The position numbers were made by a program, and so were the translations under genes. From assembly GCA_963662895.1 (NCBI GenBank), contig OY759982.1:1426001-1490000 (forward strand): a stretch of DNA of 64,000 bases. Direction: 5' to 3'. Below, piece after piece: positions 8,778 through 17,062 of the stretch (within the stretch, counting starts at the first letter, position 1; every line of letters starts with the position of its first letter). The notes under the pieces are model-generated. The model was not told the origin of the DNA and did no database searches. It saw only the letters and a list, made by a program, of their open reading frames with translations. Origin of the DNA: GWE2-42-39 sp963662895. GTDB taxonomy: Bacteria > Bacteroidota > Bacteroidia > Bacteroidales > Prolixibacteraceae.

Positions 8778-9149
8778 TTTCTCTGTTTTAACACGATACA
8801 AATTATAGGTTTGTTTTTTCTCTTATGATGTATCAAATATAGTGATAATTTGGATTTGACAATATATGATTGCGATCTGCCAGCAATCTGTAATTCCACA
8901 GTCTATTGTCTAAAGTCTAATATCCTAATATCTTTTTTACCACAGAGCACACAGAGAAAAATTCTGATTAACGGTTGAAAAATCTGTTGAAGAGGTATCC
9001 GGGTCCTTACAGAAAACCGGATACCTTAAACTTACCGTTTCGTCTGAGTATGTTTCTTCCCTCCAAAACTTATTGCCGAATTTTAATGAGTTATACGTGT
9101 ATTATAGATGCCATTCACATAAAGGGCTAGTACCTTCACTATTTTACCA
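8778..9149. other. Intergenic, repeat relics
   Basis: Nothing coding is seen. 'ccacagagcacacagag' repeat sequence lies at about 8940-8957. Confidence 0.4.
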
Positions 9150-10331
9150 TTAAGTTTTATTATCAGTCTTATCTTTAACTTTCTTTTTTAGATTGAACCA
9201 CGGAAGGCATACGTTATCAGCATCAAAAACAGATGCAATCTCTGTAATCTCCTTAATCGCGAAGGAGGTTGTCAGAAGGTTTGCTTTTCCTATGTCGCTT
9301 AGACGGTTATATCCGCATTCGAGAATATTCAATCTTAATTGTTGTAATGCAATATTTTTTAATTGACAAATTCTCTCTGATTTATCATTGACGGCCAGAT
9401 AATATGATTCTTTCAGTGCTGTCTGGACCTGTTTTTCCTCATCCTCTATATCATCTAATACATCATGTGTATTATTAAGCACGATCATTCCTCCTCCCAG
9501 GGCAAATAATTTCAGGTATTTACTGACTGGCAGGTCCGGCATTCCCAGAATAAGAGTAATATCATGATTATTGAGTTTGTATAATATCTTCCTTGTCCGT
9601 GAAACAGCAGGAAGGGAAGATATTAAAGGGCGGACAGCATGCGTCTCATTTATTGTTGAATCTACACAATCAAGTATAATGAAGTTAGCCTCACATATTA
9701 ATGCAAATATTACATCCCGTTCAATAAAATTAGCAGGAACGCGGATCCCAAATGGTATATCCGGACGTAATTTCCGTAACGAAAAAACCCACTCTTCCGG
9801 GGAATGCTCCATATCAAATAATTTTGACAGGTCTATCTCATTATTTTGATCCTGGCAAACCGGCAACTTAATTGTTTTTTTTATGCCCGAACGTGTCTGG
9901 TCATATTGCAGTAAGGTAGAATATATCTGGCTGAGATTAATAAAAAATGCGCCTGGCGATAATTTTTTTAGCAGTTGCGGATCAATTGTATTTCCATTTA
10001 GTTCAAGAATACAATTTTTATTTACCAGTGAAGGATTTTTCCTGGCAGCAGTGTAGGAAACAAGAAAATTACAATCGTTGGGAAACAGGTTTTGTGAAAG
10101 AAGTTGTTCGGCAGGTGTTTCAAGGATAAAAGGGGTCTTACAAACCATCGGGGACTCACATCCTTTCCCGATGACAACTGTCGTATCAACTTTATTGATA
10201 TGACTATGATAAGGTAAAGGGACATTGATTACCTTTCTTAACAATATTTGATCCCAATCCATTTTTTTTCTTATTTCCGGACTTGTCTGGTTTTTATATA
10301 CCCTTCCCTTATACCTTTCCCTGCATCTCAT
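9150..10331 (-). CDS. Degenerate FMN-type glutamate-synthase-like protein, function unknown
   Basis: About 394 residues if started at the ATG 10331. ATG 10262 and a TTG at 10409 are alternatives. Several blocks align by eye with the FMN-binding glutamate synthase (GltB-like) barrel family. These are an N-terminal INVPLPY....DTTVVIGKG block before the usual 'PL.LDIPI' strand, then EEWVFSLRKLRPDIPFGIRV, then ANFIILD and AVSRTRKILYKLNNHDITLI near the position of the family's final strands. The glycine-rich FMN and FeS loops of active members are not recognisable, so it is probably not an active synthase. It follows upxY by 91 bases or more on the same strand. That is where Bacteroides loci carry UpxZ (about 160 residues), which it does not resemble. 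Role unknown. Confidence 0.5.
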   Translation of the reverse strand: MRCRERYKGRVYKNQTSPEIRKKMDWDQILLRKVINVPLPYHSHINKVDTTVVIGKGCESPMVCKTPFILETPAEQLLSQNLFPNDCNFLVSYTAARKNPSLVNKNCILELNGNTIDPQLLKKLSPGAFFINLSQIYSTLLQYDQTRSGIKKTIKLPVCQDQNNEIDLSKLFDMEHSPEEWVFSLRKLRPDIPFGIRVPANFIERDVIFALICEANFIILDCVDSTINETHAVRPLISSLPAVSRTRKILYKLNNHDITLILGMPDLPVSKYLKLFALGGGMIVLNNTHDVLDDIEDEEKQVQTALKESYYLAVNDKSERICQLKNIALQQLRLNILECGYNRLSDIGKANLLTTSFAIKEITEIASVFDADNVCLPWFNLKKKVKDKTDNKT

Positions 10332-10421
10332 ACTTCTTGTTTTCCGGGGCTTGCTTTTTTGGGGGGATTTTATTGAATCATCTGTCCGGTACAATATAAT
10401 AATGGACAAATGAATATTTGA

Positions 10422-10967
10422 TCAGGAATAAATAACTTTTTTATCCTTTTGGATAAGTTCAATCGTGTTTAGTCCAAATTCGGCATGAATACAGTACCCC
10501 AGGCTATCAAAACGAAGAAGGATACGCCGTTTGCCTCTGATTTCTACAACTTCTCCACATACATTTTTTAACGGCCCGCAAACTACTCTTATATAATCAC
10601 CCTTTTTAACCCTTTCCGATGTTACTTCTATGTTGCAATTTTGATTCTTCATGAATATTTTTAAATCCTCAATCTGGCATTCGGGAATGCTTGCTGGTTT
10701 TCCTTCAAAACATACATACCTTATTGCACCGGAAGCCATCAAAACATCGTAGTATTCTTTATAACTTACTTTTACGAACACATACCCCCGGATAAGCGGT
10801 TCTTCCACTGTTTTAATCCGGTCACATAATTGCCTTTTCTCGGCTTTAAGTGGGAGATAACTCTCAATCCCTTTTTGAAGCAATTCTGCGTGTAATTTTT
10901 TTTCAGTCCTTGATTTCGTATACACGGCATGCCATCTGTATACACATTTAATTGAATAATACGTCAT
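10422..10967 (-). CDS. upxY: UpxY-family transcription antiterminator (NusG paralogue)
   Basis: A 181-residue protein with an NGN domain: WHAVYTKSRTEKKLHAELL near the N-terminus, then ESYLPL and PLIRGYVFVKVSYKEY. A C-terminal KOW-like domain follows, VKKGDYIRVVCGPLKNVCGE. This is the NusG-like layout of Bacteroidales UpxY proteins, which keep RNA polymerase from terminating in the long leader of their own polysaccharide operon. It is the first gene of the locus, preceded by over 600 bases of untranslated AT-rich leader, exactly the expected setting. It would act on elongating RNA polymerase and possibly recognises the motif at 11540-11550. Confidence 0.9.
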   Translation of the reverse strand: MTYYSIKCVYRWHAVYTKSRTEKKLHAELLQKGIESYLPLKAEKRQLCDRIKTVEEPLIRGYVFVKVSYKEYYDVLMASGAIRYVCFEGKPASIPECQIEDLKIFMKNQNCNIEVTSERVKKGDYIRVVCGPLKNVCGEVVEIRGKRRILLRFDSLGYCIHAEFGLNTIELIQKDKKVIYS

Positions 10968-11596
10968 CTTTTTATAAATTTTTGGGCATAAGCAAAGCCC
11001 CTTAAGTTACATAAGAACTTAATATAGAACATGTTAAAAAAAGATCAGAACTCTTTAAACTCTCTTGAAAATCAAAAATTCTTATTAATATTTCCGAATT
11101 TTAATTTTAAGAGTAAGAAAAAACTTGCGTTATAAAAAATAGCTAATGCTTATAAAGCCTGATACCATTGAAGAAGGTATCTATTGTTCCTGTTTATCCA
11201 GGGCATCCATTGATAAACATTTTTAAAATGTATACACAAGACATTTTCATATGATTAATTATTTAGTTAAGAATTTTATAAGAATCTGATTTATATGGAA
11301 TGTTAACTTAGGCATAACTATATTGCTACTTTCCTATTCTGTCTTATAAAGATTTGTAACAATCTTTGTTAATGAAAATGAAGTTTTTAATAATCACATA
11401 TTATCTATTCTAACTTACAACCAATAAAATTTGTCTTGTTGCATTTTTTTACCTGATGAATATCATATTTTCATAAAAAGATAAAAGATATAAAACCTTA
11501 AAAATTCTATTCGGTAAATTAGAAAATCTCAAATAATATTACAGCTACGCTACTTGCCACACATAAAAGATGGCTAACTAGAAGCATTTATAATAA
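10968..11596 (-). promoter_or_regulatory. Long untranslated leader of the upxY operon
   Basis: AT-rich, no open frame of note. Two adjacent hairpins are visible: GATACC/GGTATC (11161-11166 with 11176-11181) and GTTTATC/GATAAAC (11192-11198 with 11212-11218). Neither is followed by a clear U-run on the minus strand. Leaders of this length are typical of UpxY-controlled operons. Confidence 0.6.
11540..11550 (-). promoter_or_regulatory. ops-like leader motif GCGTAGCTGTA
   Basis: On the minus strand GCGTAGCTGTA, preceded by GGCAAGTA. It matches GCGAAGCTGTA in the leaders at 56447-56457 and 62123-62133 with one difference. It lies 46 bases downstream of the candidate -7 element at 11597-11604. 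It recalls the AGCTGTAAA and GGTAGCG parts of enterobacterial JUMPstart/ops. Function inferred. Confidence 0.45.
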
Positions 11597-11604
11597 CAAA
11601 TGTA
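11597..11604 (-). promoter_or_regulatory. Candidate -7 promoter element of the upxY operon
   Basis: TACATTTG on the minus strand is a perfect TANNTTTG. A good TTTG 19 bases upstream is not seen (an A-tract lies there), so the assignment is tentative. Confidence 0.4.
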
Positions 11605-11859
11605 TGATTTTATATATAAAAAAAAAAAAAAGATATTGCTTTTATGTTATTTAATTGTAAAAACATATGAAACTAATCTAAGAATAACCCATGTGTGACA
11701 CCATAAAGTGTTGATGAATAAATACATCCTGGTAGTTATAGCAAAATATTGTACTAAAAACCGCGTTGCGGGAACTTATTTTCGAATCTGTTTTTTTTGC
11801 TTCTAATTCTACTTTGAAGGAATCTGTCAATGTAGAACCAGATTATTTTAAAAAATTTC

Positions 11860-11867
11860 TATATTTG
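11860..11867 (+). promoter_or_regulatory. -7 promoter element of tRNA-Leu
   Basis: TATATTTG, a perfect TANNTTTG, 52 bases before the mature tRNA. The -33 element is weak. 11605-11859 otherwise holds only AT-rich non-coding sequence. Confidence 0.45.
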
Positions 11868-11919
11868 CTGCGCTTTTAGCATGATATATACATTATATAT
11901 ATAAGTTCTAAGAATTATT

Positions 11920-12004
11920 GCCCAGATGGTGGAATTGGTAGACACGCCAGCTTGAGGGGCTGGTGCCGGTTTACGGCGTGCAAGTTCGAGTCTTGTTCTG
12001 GGCA
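11920..12004 (+). tRNA. tRNA-Leu (GAG)
   Basis: An 85-base class II tRNA. The acceptor GCCCAGA pairs with TCTGGGC, discriminator A. The D-loop contains TGGTAGAC. The anticodon stem CCAGC/GCTGG encloses loop TTGAGGG with anticodon GAG. There is a long variable arm and T-loop TTCGAGT. CCA is not encoded. It reads CUC/CUU codons. Confidence 0.95.
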
Positions 12005-12024
12005 CGATTAAACTATCAGAAAAC

Positions 12025-12065
12025 AAAAGCGCTTAAAATTAATATTTTAAGCGCTTTTTTATTTT
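12025..12065 (+). terminator. Terminator after tRNA-Leu
   Basis: Stem AAAAGCGCTTAAAAT / ATTTTAAGCGCTTTT around 12025-12058 with a very small loop, followed by a T-rich run. The A-tract on the other side could let it work for both strands, including trxA. Confidence 0.8.
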
Positions 12066-12159
12066 TTTTAAAGTCGAAAAAGCACAAAAAATTAAAGTGA
12101 CCCTTGATTTTCCCAAAAATGAGCAGATAAATGGTTTTGCCTTTTGAATAGGAGAATGA

Positions 12160-12459
12160 TCAAAGGTACGCTTGTATGTTTTGCCGGAGAACATGGCTGG
12201 GGTGAACACCAGAGGATTGCCACTTCAATTCCCCGTTTCGGAATAAAAGAAGAGTCGGGATACTTTGGATGCGATATTTCGAGGCAATAACAGTATTACG
12301 ATCGACATTTACTTTTATAATGCGGATATTATCCTTAAAATGATCTTTGATTTCTTTTAATATGGGGGGCATCTTTTTACACGGGGCACACCAGTCGGCA
12401 TAAAAATCGACCAGTACCGGTTTGTCTGAGTTTATAATATTTTTAAACCGATCATGCAT
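12160..12459 (-). CDS. trxA: Thioredoxin
   Basis: A 99-residue single-domain thioredoxin with active site FYADWCAPCKKM (Cys at about 26 and 29) and the cis-proline segment IQSIPTLLLF. No signal peptide, so it acts in the cytoplasm as a general disulfide reductase. It is slightly shorter than E. coli TrxA (about 108). It stands between the tRNA-Leu and the tRNA-Gly/Tyr/Thr cluster and probably has its own promoter. Identification is firm; which substrates it serves is not shown. Confidence 0.9.
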   Translation of the reverse strand: MHDRFKNIINSDKPVLVDFYADWCAPCKKMPPILKEIKDHFKDNIRIIKVNVDRNTVIASKYRIQSIPTLLLFRNGELKWQSSGVHPSHVLRQNIQAYL

Positions 12460-12603
12460 TTTTTCTCCTTCTTTTTATTTTCTATAACACTCTTTTGCAA
12501 GAATAGTTTTTATTGATTATTCGATAAATATGATGGTGGATAGATTATTTTGATAGGAGAGGGAACAAAATAAAAAGCCAGTCGGGATTGACTGGCTTTT
12601 TTG

Positions 12604-12676
12604 AGCGGGAGACGGGACTCAAACCCGCGACCCTTAGCTTGGAAGGCTAATGCTCTATCGACTGAGCTACTCCCGC
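12604..12676 (-). tRNA. tRNA-Gly (TCC)
   Basis: 73 bases. Acceptor GCGGGAG/CTCCCGC with discriminator T. Anticodon stem TTAGC/GCTAA around loop CTTCCAA gives anticodon TCC. T-loop TTTGAGT. CCA is not encoded. It is the last tRNA of a minus-strand Thr-Tyr-Gly cluster. Confidence 0.95.
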
Positions 12677-12689
12677 AACTTTACAAATA

Positions 12690-12730
12690 CCAAACATTAA
12701 AAATCCGGGATTTGGATTTTTAATGTTTGG
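12690..12730 (-). repeat. Perfect 17-bp inverted repeat between tRNA-Tyr and tRNA-Gly
   Basis: CCAAACATTAAAAATCC (12690-12706) and its exact complement (12714-12730) around a 7-base loop. No T-run follows, so it looks more like a processing or repeat hairpin than a terminator. Confidence 0.7.
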
Positions 12731-12743
12731 ATTTTTGTTTTTG

Positions 12744-12826
12744 TGGGGAGAGCAGGATTCGAACCTACGAAGGCATACGCCAGCAGATTTACAGTCTGCC
12801 CCAGTTGGCCACTTTGGTATCTCCCC
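12744..12826 (-). tRNA. tRNA-Tyr (GTA)
   Basis: 83 bases, class II. Acceptor GGGGAGA/TCTCCCC with discriminator A. Anticodon loop CTGTAAA with GTA, stem GCAGA/TCTGC, long variable arm, T-loop TTCGAAT. CCA is not encoded. Confidence 0.95.
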
Positions 12827-12870
12827 AAAAAGTATCATTCAGTATACAAAGAACTTTTTCCTTCAAAAAG

Positions 12871-12944
12871 AGCCGAATCTCAGATTCGAACTGAGGACCC
12901 CGAGATTACAAATCACGTGCTCTGGCCAACTGAGCTAATTCGGC
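12871..12944 (-). tRNA. tRNA-Thr (TGT)
   Basis: 74 bases. Acceptor GCCGAAT/ATTCGGC with discriminator T. Anticodon loop TTTGTAA with TGT. T-arm CTCAG/CTGAG with loop TTCGAAT. First tRNA of the minus-strand cluster, just after the SRP RNA. Confidence 0.95.
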
Positions 12945-12947
12945 AAT

Positions 12948-12974
12948 TTATAAAAAAGAACCCATGAAAATGGG
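12948..12974 (-). terminator. Terminator of the SRP RNA
   Basis: On the minus strand CCCAT-TTTC-ATGGG followed by TTCTTTTTTAT. It starts at the 3' end of the SRP RNA and separates it from tRNA-Thr. Confidence 0.65.
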
Positions 12975-13070
12975 TAAGCTACCTGTGTCGCACCGCTACA
13001 ACCGCCTACCCTTGCTGCCTTCCGACCCTGGGGGGATTCAGCAGGAGCTGGTCGCACAGGACTTACCCGG
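12971..13070 (-). ncRNA. ffs: Bacterial small SRP RNA (4.5S-type)
   Basis: On the minus strand the ends GGGTAAG/CTTACCC complement each other. The conserved SRP domain reads AGGGTCGGAAGGCAGCAAGG, with the GGAAG tetraloop region and the asymmetric loop that bind Ffh. The length of about 100 bases fits small bacterial SRP RNAs. Exact ends are uncertain by a few bases. Confidence 0.9.
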
Positions 13071-13123
13071 CGACAAAAGTAGACATTTTTGCTTTTCTTC
13101 CAAATTAAAATGATGTCTAAACA

Positions 13124-13173
13124 AATTTTTTACCTCAACCCCAAGTGGAGAAATCAGAAAAATCGATCCGGTT
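13124..13173 (+). repeat. 50-bp dispersed repeat, copy 1
   Basis: Near-identical to 17851-17900. The shared core is CCCCAAG.GGA.AAATCAG and then AAAAAT..ATCCGGTTC. Sequence on both sides differs between the copies. Confidence 0.75.
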
Positions 13174-13357
13174 CCCCCGGGGCTACTCTTTATACACATC
13201 TTTTCGAAAAGAAAATGAAACCAGATGGATTTTTCGATTTGGAAGGAATCTGTCAAAGCAGAATTAGCGTTCATTAAAATATTTCATTAACTTTTCTGAA
13301 ATTTTTTCAGATGTCTGATTATTTCAGACAAAATGTGGTAAGCATAAATTTTTAAGA

Positions 13358-13365
13358 TATATTTG
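13358..13365 (+). promoter_or_regulatory. -7 promoter element of the DUF4199/GT2 unit
   Basis: TATATTTG, a perfect TANNTTTG, 28 bases before the ATG at 13393. Upstream TGTG at 13334 is a poor -33 match. Confidence 0.5.
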
Positions 13366-13392
13366 TCATACTCATCCTTAAATAATTTTATC

Positions 13393-13989
13393 ATGGAACA
13401 AAACAACGTGTCTCCTTTTAAAACCGCCTTAACTTACGGAATTTATCTGGCAGTTATCAGTATTCTCATTTCATTGGTAGTGTGGGCAACCAGTTTGCTG
13501 GAAGTCCTTGGAGTGATGGGGTCTATGGTGATTGGTTTGGTCAACCTGCTTATCATGGTTATATTGCTGATTGTTTTTACAAAACTTTACCGGGATAATG
13601 TGCTGGGAGGGAAAATTACTTTTGGGAAAGCTTTTTCATTTGGGGTATTAATTGTTGTTTGTAGTGCTCTTATTACAGGAATTTACAATTACGTCTTTTT
13701 TAAATTTATTGATCCTGGGTATATGGAACGAATTATGACTATGATGCAGGAAAAGATGTACCAAATGCTTTCTAACCGTGGAATGTCGGAAGACCAGATT
13801 GATGCAGCGATGCGGGCTTTCGAAGAAAAGGGAGTACCAACTCCTTTTGAGTCCGTTAAACAATCACTTTTGAATGGATTGATAGGAGGTGCTGTTATGT
13901 CGTTAATAAGTTCAGCTATCGTTAAAAAGAACATACAAAAGGAAGATGCTTTTGAAGAAGTAATGGACGAAGTAAAGAACGAAGAATAA
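13393..13989 (+). CDS. DUF4199 family membrane protein
   Basis: 198 residues from the ATG at 13393 (MEQNNVSPFKTALTYGIYLA). It has three N-terminal membrane helices (about 10-33, 38-60 and 78-100), a charged amphipathic stretch (YMERIMTMMQEKMYQML...DQIDAAMRAFEEKG) and a fourth helix near LIGGAVMSLISSAI. This is the DUF4199 layout, a Bacteroidetes-typical family of unknown function. The next gene, a GT2 glycosyltransferase, begins eight bases downstream. The pair recurs in this phylum, suggesting a role near membrane-bound sugar transfer; that is inference. Confidence 0.85.
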   Translation: MEQNNVSPFKTALTYGIYLAVISILISLVVWATSLLEVLGVMGSMVIGLVNLLIMVILLIVFTKLYRDNVLGGKITFGKAFSFGVLIVVCSALITGIYNYVFFKFIDPGYMERIMTMMQEKMYQMLSNRGMSEDQIDAAMRAFEEKGVPTPFESVKQSLLNGLIGGAVMSLISSAIVKKNIQKEDAFEEVMDEVKNEE

Positions 13990-13997
13990 CTTAGAGC

Positions 13998-14954
13998 ATG
14001 GATATTTCCATAGTTGTGCCCCTTTATAATGAAGAAGAATCGCTTCGTGAATTGTCTTCATGGATTGCCAAAGTGATGAATGAAAATAGTTTTAGTTATG
14101 AAGTCATTTTTGTTGATGACGGGAGTAACGACCATTCGTGGCAGGTTATTGAAGAGATTTATCAGGAAAACAACAACTTTAAAGGAATTAAGTTTAGACG
14201 GAATTACGGGAAGTCAGCCGGTTTATATTGTGGTTTTGTCAAAGCACAAGGTGATGTGGTAATTACAATGGATGCTGATTTGCAGGACAGCCCCGATGAG
14301 ATCCCTGAATTATACCGTATGATTACTGAAGAAAATTACGACCTTGTTTCAGGTTGGAAGAAAAAAAGGCACGATCCTTTTTTTAGTAAAAATCTACCCA
14401 GTAAGTTTTATAACTGGACTGCCCGTCGTATGTCAGGAATAAAGTTGCACGATTTCAACTGTGGGTTAAAAGCTTACCGCAAACAGGTGATTAAGACTAT
14501 TGAAGTTTATGGCGAAATGCACAGGTATATTCCCGTACTGGCGAAATGGGCCGGTTTTAAGCGTATTGGCGAAAAAGAGGTGCATCACCAGGAACGGAAA
14601 TATGGCGTGACAAAATTTGGTATCGAACGGTTCATCCGGGGGCCGCTTGACCTGCTTTCTGTTATTTTTATTTCCAGGTTCGGGAAACGTCCCATGCACT
14701 TTTTTGGAGTGCTTGGTACGCTCATGTTTTTTATCGGGATCGCCTCTGCTCTTTGGCTGGGAGGTCAGAAACTGTATTACACATGGCATAATATTGCCTG
14801 GCAGCGGGTCACCGAAAGCGCTTATTTCTATTTGGCTTTAGCTGCTATGATAATCGGTACCCAATTATTCCTTGCAGGCTTTTTGGGAGAGATGATCTCC
14901 AGAAGTTCATCGGAGCGGAATTCCTATCAGATCGAAACCGAAACCACGGAATAA
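13998..14954 (+). CDS. GT2 polyprenyl-phosphate glycosyltransferase (DPM1/GtrB-like)
   Basis: 318 residues. An N-terminal GT-A domain opens MDISIVVPLYNEEESL, with VDDGSND and the catalytic metal-binding DADLQDSPDEIPEL, then a basic segment and two C-terminal membrane helices (about 232-255 and 270-300). This fits enzymes that load a sugar from a nucleotide donor onto polyprenyl phosphate at the inner-membrane cytoplasmic face. It forms an operon with the DUF4199 gene, with prmA 31 bases downstream. The sugar cannot be told from sequence. Confidence 0.85.
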   Translation: MDISIVVPLYNEEESLRELSSWIAKVMNENSFSYEVIFVDDGSNDHSWQVIEEIYQENNNFKGIKFRRNYGKSAGLYCGFVKAQGDVVITMDADLQDSPDEIPELYRMITEENYDLVSGWKKKRHDPFFSKNLPSKFYNWTARRMSGIKLHDFNCGLKAYRKQVIKTIEVYGEMHRYIPVLAKWAGFKRIGEKEVHHQERKYGVTKFGIERFIRGPLDLLSVIFISRFGKRPMHFFGVLGTLMFFIGIASALWLGGQKLYYTWHNIAWQRVTESAYFYLALAAMIIGTQLFLAGFLGEMISRSSSERNSYQIETETTE

Positions 14955-14985
14955 TCTTTTTGGTCTACAGAAATAATTTATTACG

Positions 14986-15822
14986 ATGGTATACACGAAA
15001 GTCAGTTTTAAAGTAAAACCCGACAATGAGACTAACCGGGAAATTTTGGTTGCTGTATTGTCGCAAACCGATTTTGAGAGTTTTGATGAAACTGAAGAGA
15101 CAGTAGAGGCATTCTGGCCCGGTGAAGAATTTACCCCGGAAACAATATTGCCTCATATGCAGAATTTGAGCTTTGAGTTTGAGATGATACATGAAATTAT
15201 CCCTGATCAAAATTGGAATGAGGTTTGGGAAAAGAATTATTTTAAGCCCTTGCTGATTGCAAATAAATGTTTGGTACGGGCTCCTTTTCATACCGGGTGC
15301 CCGGAAGCTGAATACGAGATTATTATCGAGCCCGATATGGCTTTTGGTACCGGAAACCACGAAACCACATCGATGATGGCCGAAGAAATCCTGTCACTTG
15401 ACCTTTCAGGGAAGACGGTACTGGATATGGGGTGCGGAACCGGTATCCTGGCTATTTTGGCTTCGAAGCGGGGAGCTGCTGAAATTACAGCTATTGATAT
15501 TGACAAGTGGGCTTTTGAAAGTACGGTAGAAAATGCAAAGGTGAATAAAGTTGCCAATATTGAGGCGAGTCGTGGCGACGCATCTTTGCTCACCGGTCAG
15601 CAATTCGATATTATTTTTGCCAATATTCAGAAGAATATTATCATTCGCGACCTGCCTGTTTATACCCGGGTGCTAAATCCTGGTGGAAGTATCCTTTTAA
15701 GTGGTTTTTACAGAGATGATGTCCCCGAAGTGAAAGCTGTTGCCAAGGAACTGGGATTATCGCAAACGGGGCTTCACGAAAAAAATAATTGGGTGGTAAA
15801 CAGTTATCGAAAAGCTGACTGA
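14986..15822 (+). CDS. prmA: Ribosomal protein L11 methyltransferase
   Basis: 278 residues. An N-terminal substrate-binding domain is followed by a class I methyltransferase. Motifs are IEPDMAFGTGNHETT, the SAM-binding VLDMGCGTGILAI (about 145-157), ITAIDIDKWA and FANIQKNI in place of the usual NI. It methylates ribosomal protein L11 at several amino groups. Length and domain order are normal. It is probably read from the same unit as the preceding GT2. Confidence 0.93.
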   Translation: MVYTKVSFKVKPDNETNREILVAVLSQTDFESFDETEETVEAFWPGEEFTPETILPHMQNLSFEFEMIHEIIPDQNWNEVWEKNYFKPLLIANKCLVRAPFHTGCPEAEYEIIIEPDMAFGTGNHETTSMMAEEILSLDLSGKTVLDMGCGTGILAILASKRGAAEITAIDIDKWAFESTVENAKVNKVANIEASRGDASLLTGQQFDIIFANIQKNIIIRDLPVYTRVLNPGGSILLSGFYRDDVPEVKAVAKELGLSQTGLHEKNNWVVNSYRKAD

Positions 15823-15846
15823 TATGATATTGTAACCCAATATCAG

Positions 15847-15866
15847 GCCGGGTCCGACCGGCTTTG
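15847..15866. terminator. Weak bidirectional hairpin between prmA and the phosphoesterase
   Basis: GCCGG (15847-15851) and CCGGC (15858-15862) with a six-base loop, between the convergent genes. The T-run is short (CTTT), so termination is only probable. Confidence 0.4.
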
Positions 15867-15882
15867 GAACATGATGTACGAC

Positions 15883-16398
15883 TTATAAACTGATTTCCCT
15901 GAATGCAGTACGTTTAAATTCCAGTACTTCAAGGTCTTTAATCCCTTTCCCTTCTATTTTAAACCGAAGCGCTGTACAAACTTTGTGAAAGCCTATATTC
16001 CCTGCAGCACCGGGGTTCATATGCAAACAATCCAGTTTTTTATCGTAAATCACTTTCAGTATATGGGAATGCCCGGCAATGAATAATTGAGGGGACTTTT
16101 TCATTAGTTCCGGGTAAATATGCCGGTCGTACCGGCCCGGGAAACCACCGATATGCGTCATGAGCACTTCCACCTCTTCACAGTAGAAACGGATAGTTTC
16201 AGGGAACATACGGCGTAAAATATGATTATCAATATTCCCGTATACTGCCCGGAACGGTTTAAAGGCAGAAAGCCTGTCGGCAATTTTTACATCGCCAATA
16301 TCCCCGGCATGCCATATCTCGTCTACCTCTTCAAAAAAACGAAATATACGGCTGCTCAATGTTCCGTGTGTATCTGAAAGTAAACCTATTTTTTTCAT
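15883..16398 (-). CDS. YfcE/MJ0936-type metallophosphoesterase
   Basis: 171 residues with the calcineurin-like metal-binding motifs KIGLLSDTHG, HAGDIGD, YGNIDNH, MTHIGG and GHSH. This compact form hydrolyses small phosphodiesters in vitro; the physiological substrate is unknown. Convergent with prmA. The start ATG at 16398 immediately precedes the beta strand of motif I, as usual. Confidence 0.85.
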   Translation of the reverse strand: MKKIGLLSDTHGTLSSRIFRFFEEVDEIWHAGDIGDVKIADRLSAFKPFRAVYGNIDNHILRRMFPETIRFYCEEVEVLMTHIGGFPGRYDRHIYPELMKKSPQLFIAGHSHILKVIYDKKLDCLHMNPGAAGNIGFHKVCTALRFKIEGKGIKDLEVLEFKRTAFREISL

Positions 16399-16532
16399 AA
16401 AATTCTAAAATCCAAATAACAATTTCCCCAAGCGGGTAACCAGAATCATATATCACCACTTATCTCATTTCGTAATCAACTCTGGTTTTAGCCATAAAAA
16501 TAACTTAATTTTACTACATAATTGAAGAAAAT

Positions 16533-17027
16533 ATGAAACAGGTAGTACTTGTCCGGCATGCGAAATCGGTGCCTTATGGTTATGATGATGATTTCAACAG
16601 GTCGCTGACCGGCCGGGGAGAAAGCGATGCTGCTTTGATCAGTAATCATTTAAAAAAACAGAAAACAGTTCCGGACCTGATCATTAGCAGTCCGGCCATA
16701 CGGGCCTGTGAAACAGCCCGCATTTATGCAGGGAACCTTGACATTAAGGAGGAGGATATTATTTATAACGAAAATATTTACGAAGGAATAACTACCAGTG
16801 AATTTATTGTGTTGCTTCAAAAATTGCCTGCGGAAATAAATTCTGTATTTGTGTTCGGGCATAACCCGACTGTTTATTATCTGGTCAACAATCTGGTCAA
16901 ATTTTTTAATGGCGATATGCCTACCTGTTCGACAGTTGGCATTCGTTTTCAGATTGACCAATGGGAACAACTGGAAGCCAGGCACGGGCATGTTGATTTC
17001 CATTTTATCCCGAGAATGTTTAAGTGA
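16533..17027 (+). CDS. SixA-like histidine phosphatase
   Basis: 164 residues. The phosphoglycerate-mutase-like active site is VLVRHAKS at the N-terminus, with ISSPAIRACETARIYA carrying the second arginine and FGHNPT carrying the second histidine. Small members of this branch dephosphorylate phosphohistidine or other phosphomonoesters. It is followed 35 bases later by rsmE and the two are likely co-transcribed. The exact substrate is not deducible. Confidence 0.85.
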   Translation: MKQVVLVRHAKSVPYGYDDDFNRSLTGRGESDAALISNHLKKQKTVPDLIISSPAIRACETARIYAGNLDIKEEDIIYNENIYEGITTSEFIVLLQKLPAEINSVFVFGHNPTVYYLVNNLVKFFNGDMPTCSTVGIRFQIDQWEQLEARHGHVDFHFIPRMFK

Positions 17028-17062
17028 CCGTTTTTGTACTTTTGTCATAAATGTGATTGAAG

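Noticed and set aside
10968..11930. Invertible promoter upstream of upxY as in Bacteroides capsule loci
   Set aside because: No pair of flanking inverted repeats around the candidate promoter could be found.
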